Below, piece by piece: positions 61,801 through 64,000 of a DNA stretch of 64,000 nt. The stretch's first letter is position 1. The number at the start of each line of letters is the position of its first letter. Location: contig JALWDS010000034.1 in NCBI GenBank assembly GCA_027036775.1, positions 46,549-110,548 of the forward strand, in the 5' to 3' direction. A program made the position numbers and the translations under genes. Under the pieces are notes generated by a model that saw only the letters and a list, made by a program, of their open reading frames with translations, had not been told where the DNA came from and did no database searches. The DNA is from Archaeoglobaceae archaeon. Its GTDB lineage: Archaea > Halobacteriota > Archaeoglobi > Archaeoglobales > Archaeoglobaceae.

Positions 61801-62668
61801 CAAAATTGAATATCTAAAAACGAATGACCTGAAAATAGATGGAAGTCGGTTATATAAATTTGGGATAGAGTGGTCTGCAAGCGTTTGGAATGTTAAAAAC
61901 CTTGATGGTGTTGATTGCACAGTTACAACGGACAAGAACTTGACGTTTGGAAGTTTATGGATTTTCTATGAAAACGGATCGGAAAAGAGATACCACACAC
62001 CACCCAAGGTAAATGGAGACAATTACACTTGGAACCTCGATCTAAGGAATGAGGTTGGTGCCGTTATAAACTTTAAACTGGATAACGAAACTGTCTATGA
62101 TCGTCCTTGGGTCGATCTTACGGTAAATGAAACACTTACGAATGGATACACTACATTGAACGTCAGCCTAATGCCTATCGAAAAGATAGACGATATCTAC
62201 TTGGAAGTTGAAGGCGATCGAATAGTTAACTATACCTATTCTAACGACTTTTTCATAAAATCAAACACGAATACGACCGTAAAATTCGAAAACAATCACC
62301 CTATACCAAACAAAACGTATAATTTCTCGATAATTGTGGAAAATCCCATTAAAATTAAAGTTTGGATGGACAAACCTGTAAACTGGATAACTGAGTTTCC
62401 AAGCAGGTGTATAACGTTACCCGTTAACGAACTTGGAAAGGTAACTTTAAAGGCAAACGCTTCGGTGCAATGGAAGCATCCAAAGGATTTACCGCAACTC
62501 TCCCAATCACTTGAAATAACGTTAACTTTCAATGTGGATATTTACGACAAGAATCACGATGGAAGGATATCGATCGAAGAACTCGTAGATGCGTTTGACG
62601 ATTGGATGAACAACAAGATAACAACGGATCAGTTCATAGAAATCTTCGACGCTTGGATGTCCTCTTGA
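58805..62668 (+). CDS. Secreted C25 (gingipain-like) peptidase fused to beta-helix and dockerin-like tail
   Basis: 1287 residues from ATG 58805. Residues 1-21 are a signal peptide. Residues about 30-215 form a pro-like beta region; residues 224-630 are a C25 cysteine peptidase: YDYVIVTTSYVTQHSKKLDDFVNYLHSKGFNVKIVT opens the fold, the catalytic His478 is in WWGHGD and the nucleophile is Cys528 or Cys530 in QCSCYSG. KFDFNLYGDPSLSIY ends the domain. Residues 636-990 are a NosD-like beta-helix opening IYVPDDYLKIQWAIDNA. A beta domain and the tail DKNHDGRISIEELVDAFDDWM follow. It may process surface proteins while held by the tail. Confidence 0.85.
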   Translation: MKKILLSLAILFLIATNTSLGLKNECCINLTLQAPKPKIVEVGSYTKIYIDRFDRIMIPGNPILPVKRYLILIPPNVDGKSLRLIVISDDYYYLNVSKPVEPAPPIISNSGGGGIIAKISKDNKLNEFYPKRSVVIFKVSQMRRYRFAELYFYPVQYDPLNGTLRIHRKIKIKILYNISTLAPSKFSRVLYDPVMRDVAKKLFVNWNEGSKWYFANIGTQSARYDYVIVTTSYVTQHSKKLDDFVNYLHSKGFNVKIVTEKDYGYEKGLKRAINIRNWLKEHYLDYGIKYVLLIGNPDPYNATDPCSIPMMVCYPLGANSTGVPTDYFYADLTGNWDSNGDGFFGEYGQDNVDFAPEVYVGRIPIYNDNVTALDNILTKIMNYRYSGIDWRYRILIPVAISNYKYEDNYPIPKTDGRDLPKYVVESILPSNWSHFVLYEREGLDPVPSTAPYYSAPLTEKNVIKEWSKGYGAVFWWGHGDNQTVYRKVWVKDDGDNIPESGEIEWIPFFTSKDADLLNDSKPAFTFQCSCYSGNPLDPNNLGYSLLKHGAIATISSSSVGWYRIGYWYPTKSADITDIGYWFFVNLIKNKMNAGDALYLAKFSLYDWWGGYCWINKFDFNLYGDPSLSIYEVAVKRTIYVPDDYLKIQWAIDNASAGDVIIVRDGNYTENVVIYKPNITIKSENGSINCIVKAKDKNLPVFEVRANYVNVSGFTVKDGSYGILLIDADRCNISNNIVLNNGWGIELNHSNGSAVVNNIVSSNDIGIYLERSDNNTLVNNTMSGNRYNFGVYGQSLSNFIQKIDRSNTVDGKPIYYLINQKDMVISSNAGFVGVVNSTNVTVKNLTLTGNVEGVLFAYTNNSRIENVTVSNDFIGLCLWKSSNDTITNNVVSNDKTGIQLIDSSNNVIYLNDFVNNTCNVHTENSRNFWNSSKLTYIYNGKTFTNYLGNYWSNYTGNDINEDGIGDIPYQIDSNNTDYHPLMQPFEEYVTSNSSAEIHIYKIEYLKTNDLKIDGSRLYKFGIEWSASVWNVKNLDGVDCTVTTDKNLTFGSLWIFYENGSEKRYHTPPKVNGDNYTWNLDLRNEVGAVINFKLDNETVYDRPWVDLTVNETLTNGYTTLNVSLMPIEKIDDIYLEVEGDRIVNYTYSNDFFIKSNTNTTVKFENNHPIPNKTYNFSIIVENPIKIKVWMDKPVNWITEFPSRCITLPVNELGKVTLKANASVQWKHPKDLPQLSQSLEITLTFNVDIYDKNHDGRISIEELVDAFDDWMNNKITTDQFIEIFDAWMSS

Positions 62669-62691
62669 CGTGTTTTCGATTTGAAAAAACG

Positions 62692-62699
62692 TTAAATAT
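62692..62699 (+). promoter_or_regulatory. TATA box of the propeller-cohesin gene
   Basis: TTAAATAT, centred 40 bases before ATG 62736. The transcript would begin close to the ribosome binding site GGGGTGAT at 62720-62727. Confidence 0.45.
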
Positions 62700-62735
62700 T
62701 AGTAATTCGAAGTTCTATAGGGGTGATTTGAAATT

Positions 62736-64000
62736 ATGACACGTTGGATGGGAAAATTTGTTGTCGTTCTGGCCTTTCTCGTGGTAGTTCTTGGAATCGC
62801 ATCGGCATCCGCAGCTCCCGAAGTCGTATGGGAAAAGAAACTCAACAAGTCCTATGATATCGCTTTTGCTGTCCAACAGACTACCGATGGGGGATACATA
62901 GTCGCAGGTGCAACTTCCAATGAATACGATACAAACGCTTGGATAGTAAAGTTGGATGCAAATGGAAACATCGTATGGGAGAAGGAGTTCGGTAACAGCA
63001 GTAGTTGGGATGAAGCTCGTGATATAAAGCAAACGAGCGACGGTGGTTACGTATTTGCTGGTGTTACCGGTGAATACGGTAGCACCGCATGGGTAGTTAA
63101 GCTGGATTCCAACGGGAACATGGTATGGGAAAAAGAGTTGTGTAGTGGTGATTATAGTGGCACAATCCTTTCTATACACCAGACTGACGATGGTGGCTAC
63201 ATAGTTGCTGGAGGATGTGATGGACCGTGGGTGGCAAAGTTAGATTCCCATGGAAACATTGTGTGGGAAAAGAGATGGGAGGGGATGCCGTGGCATGAAG
63301 AATTTTACGCGGTTCAGCAAACGAAAGATGGTGGTTACATACTTGCTGGCACACGTTCCAACAACAGTAGTAACTGGAATTACGATGCGTGGGTGGTAAA
63401 GTTAGATGCCAACGGGAACGTAATCTGGGAAAAGATGTTTGGTGGTTACGGATGGGACGAAGCTCACGACGTAAAGCAAACGAGCGATGGTGGTTACATA
63501 GTTGCCGGATCCTATTACAGTGACAACAGTTCGGACGATGCATGGGTAATAAAGTTGGATGCCAACGGAAATTTGGTGTGGGAAAAGAAGTTGGGATACT
63601 ACGATAGCGACAGTGCCAACGCAATTCAACAGACGAGTGATGGTGGTTACATAGTTGTAGGTGAATACGGTAAGAGTTACGATGACTACGATGTATGGGT
63701 GATAAAGTTAGATTCGAATGGGAACGTCGTTTGGGATAAAAAACTCGGTGGAAGCGGTGTAGATTGGGGATGGGACGTGCAACAAACCAGCGATGGAGGG
63801 TATGTAGTTGTGGGCTGGTATTACAATGGAAATGACAATGATGCGTGGGTAATAAAGCTTGGGGGAGGGGGTGGATCAGGGATTTTGAAGATGGAACCGA
63901 GCACCAATAGTCCGAAGGTCAACGATACGTTTACGGTGGACGTAGTTGTAAAGAATGCTGGTAGTATAATGGCGATGACGGCGGATGTGGTTAATACGAG
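62736..64000 (+). CDS. Secreted seven-bladed propeller with cohesin-like domain, 3' end outside window
   Basis: An open frame of 421 codons from ATG 62736 (GGGGTGAT upstream) to the window end. Residues 1-27 are a signal peptide ending ASASAAP. Seven repeats of about 45-55 residues follow, each with QTSDGGYIVAG and (D)AWVIKLDANGNIVWEK, forming a beta-propeller of the delta-60 type. A Gly linker (GGGGGSG) leads to ILKMEPSTNSPKVNDTFTVDVVVKNAGSIMAMTADVVNT, the first strands of what looks like a cohesin domain. If so, it would be the receptor for the three upstream dockerin-like tails. The domain is incomplete, so this call is tentative. Confidence 0.8.
   Translation, partial: MTRWMGKFVVVLAFLVVVLGIASASAAPEVVWEKKLNKSYDIAFAVQQTTDGGYIVAGATSNEYDTNAWIVKLDANGNIVWEKEFGNSSSWDEARDIKQTSDGGYVFAGVTGEYGSTAWVVKLDSNGNMVWEKELCSGDYSGTILSIHQTDDGGYIVAGGCDGPWVAKLDSHGNIVWEKRWEGMPWHEEFYAVQQTKDGGYILAGTRSNNSSNWNYDAWVVKLDANGNVIWEKMFGGYGWDEAHDVKQTSDGGYIVAGSYYSDNSSDDAWVIKLDANGNLVWEKKLGYYDSDSANAIQQTSDGGYIVVGEYGKSYDDYDVWVIKLDSNGNVVWDKKLGGSGVDWGWDVQQTSDGGYVVVGWYYNGNDNDAWVIKLGGGGGSGILKMEPSTNSPKVNDTFTVDVVVKNAGSIMAMTADVVNT

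Overview
The window is archaeal chromosomal DNA, almost certainly from the order Archaeoglobales (Archaeoglobus or a close relative). The support is archaeal information-processing genes throughout (RPA, PriS, GINS, DnaG, TFE, Pcc1, TgtA/ArcS, taw1, ribosomal P0/P1), FtsZ, and the sulfate-reducer membrane complex DsrOPMKJ in the gene order of the Archaeoglobus Hme complex, plus DsrC. AUA, AGG and AGA codons are frequent. Many genes have a TATA-like box centred 25-27 bases upstream of the start codon, so leaderless transcripts look common. The species cannot be fixed from the sequence.

Layout. 1-14.1 kb: end of an A-type ATP synthase operon, an RPA pair, a histone-fold protein, then a long minus-strand block (UbiD-type decarboxylase, prefoldin beta, Pcc1, Brix protein, Lhr helicase, AroD, thioredoxin-HEAT protein, bactofilin-like protein, ApgM, a DUF1464 ASKHA protein, tRNA-Glu, Pth2). 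14-18.6 kb: CBS regulator, family 4 uracil-DNA glycosylase, ROK kinase and cobyrinate diamide synthase. 18.6-24.2 kb: dsrC and the dsrOPMKJ operon. 24.1-29.9 kb: Thg1, PRC-barrel protein, the L1-P0-P1 ribosomal operon with a structured leader, archease, coaD, S27e, L44e, ThiC. 30-33 kb: tRNA-Leu, an HPS-RraA fusion, PriS-GINS, tRNA-Ala. 33-36 kb: ribbon-helix-helix regulator, TauE/SafE-like transporter, small membrane partner, universal stress protein. 36-51.3 kb: FtsZ, ModE-like regulator, BirA, Asd, DUF2298 membrane protein, TFE, CDIN1-like protein, ArcS/TgtA, LigD-type phosphoesterase, DnaG, taw1, THUMP-SPOUT methylase and a DUF2258 protein. Three box C/D guide RNAs not described by any protein gene lie at 42.4 kb and, in tandem, at 49.3-49.4 kb.

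From 51.25 kb the character changes: AT-rich DNA, two colliding broken transposases, then a cluster of large secreted, Asn/Thr/Ser-rich proteins. Three carry the same C-terminal dockerin-like tail with one EF-hand loop (a beta-helix protein with a frameshift, a six-repeat CARDB protein, and a C25/gingipain-like protease fused to a beta-helix). The fourth, cut by the window end, is a seven-bladed propeller followed by the start of a cohesin-like domain. Together they look like a cell-surface cohesin-dockerin assembly, the most interesting system in the window.
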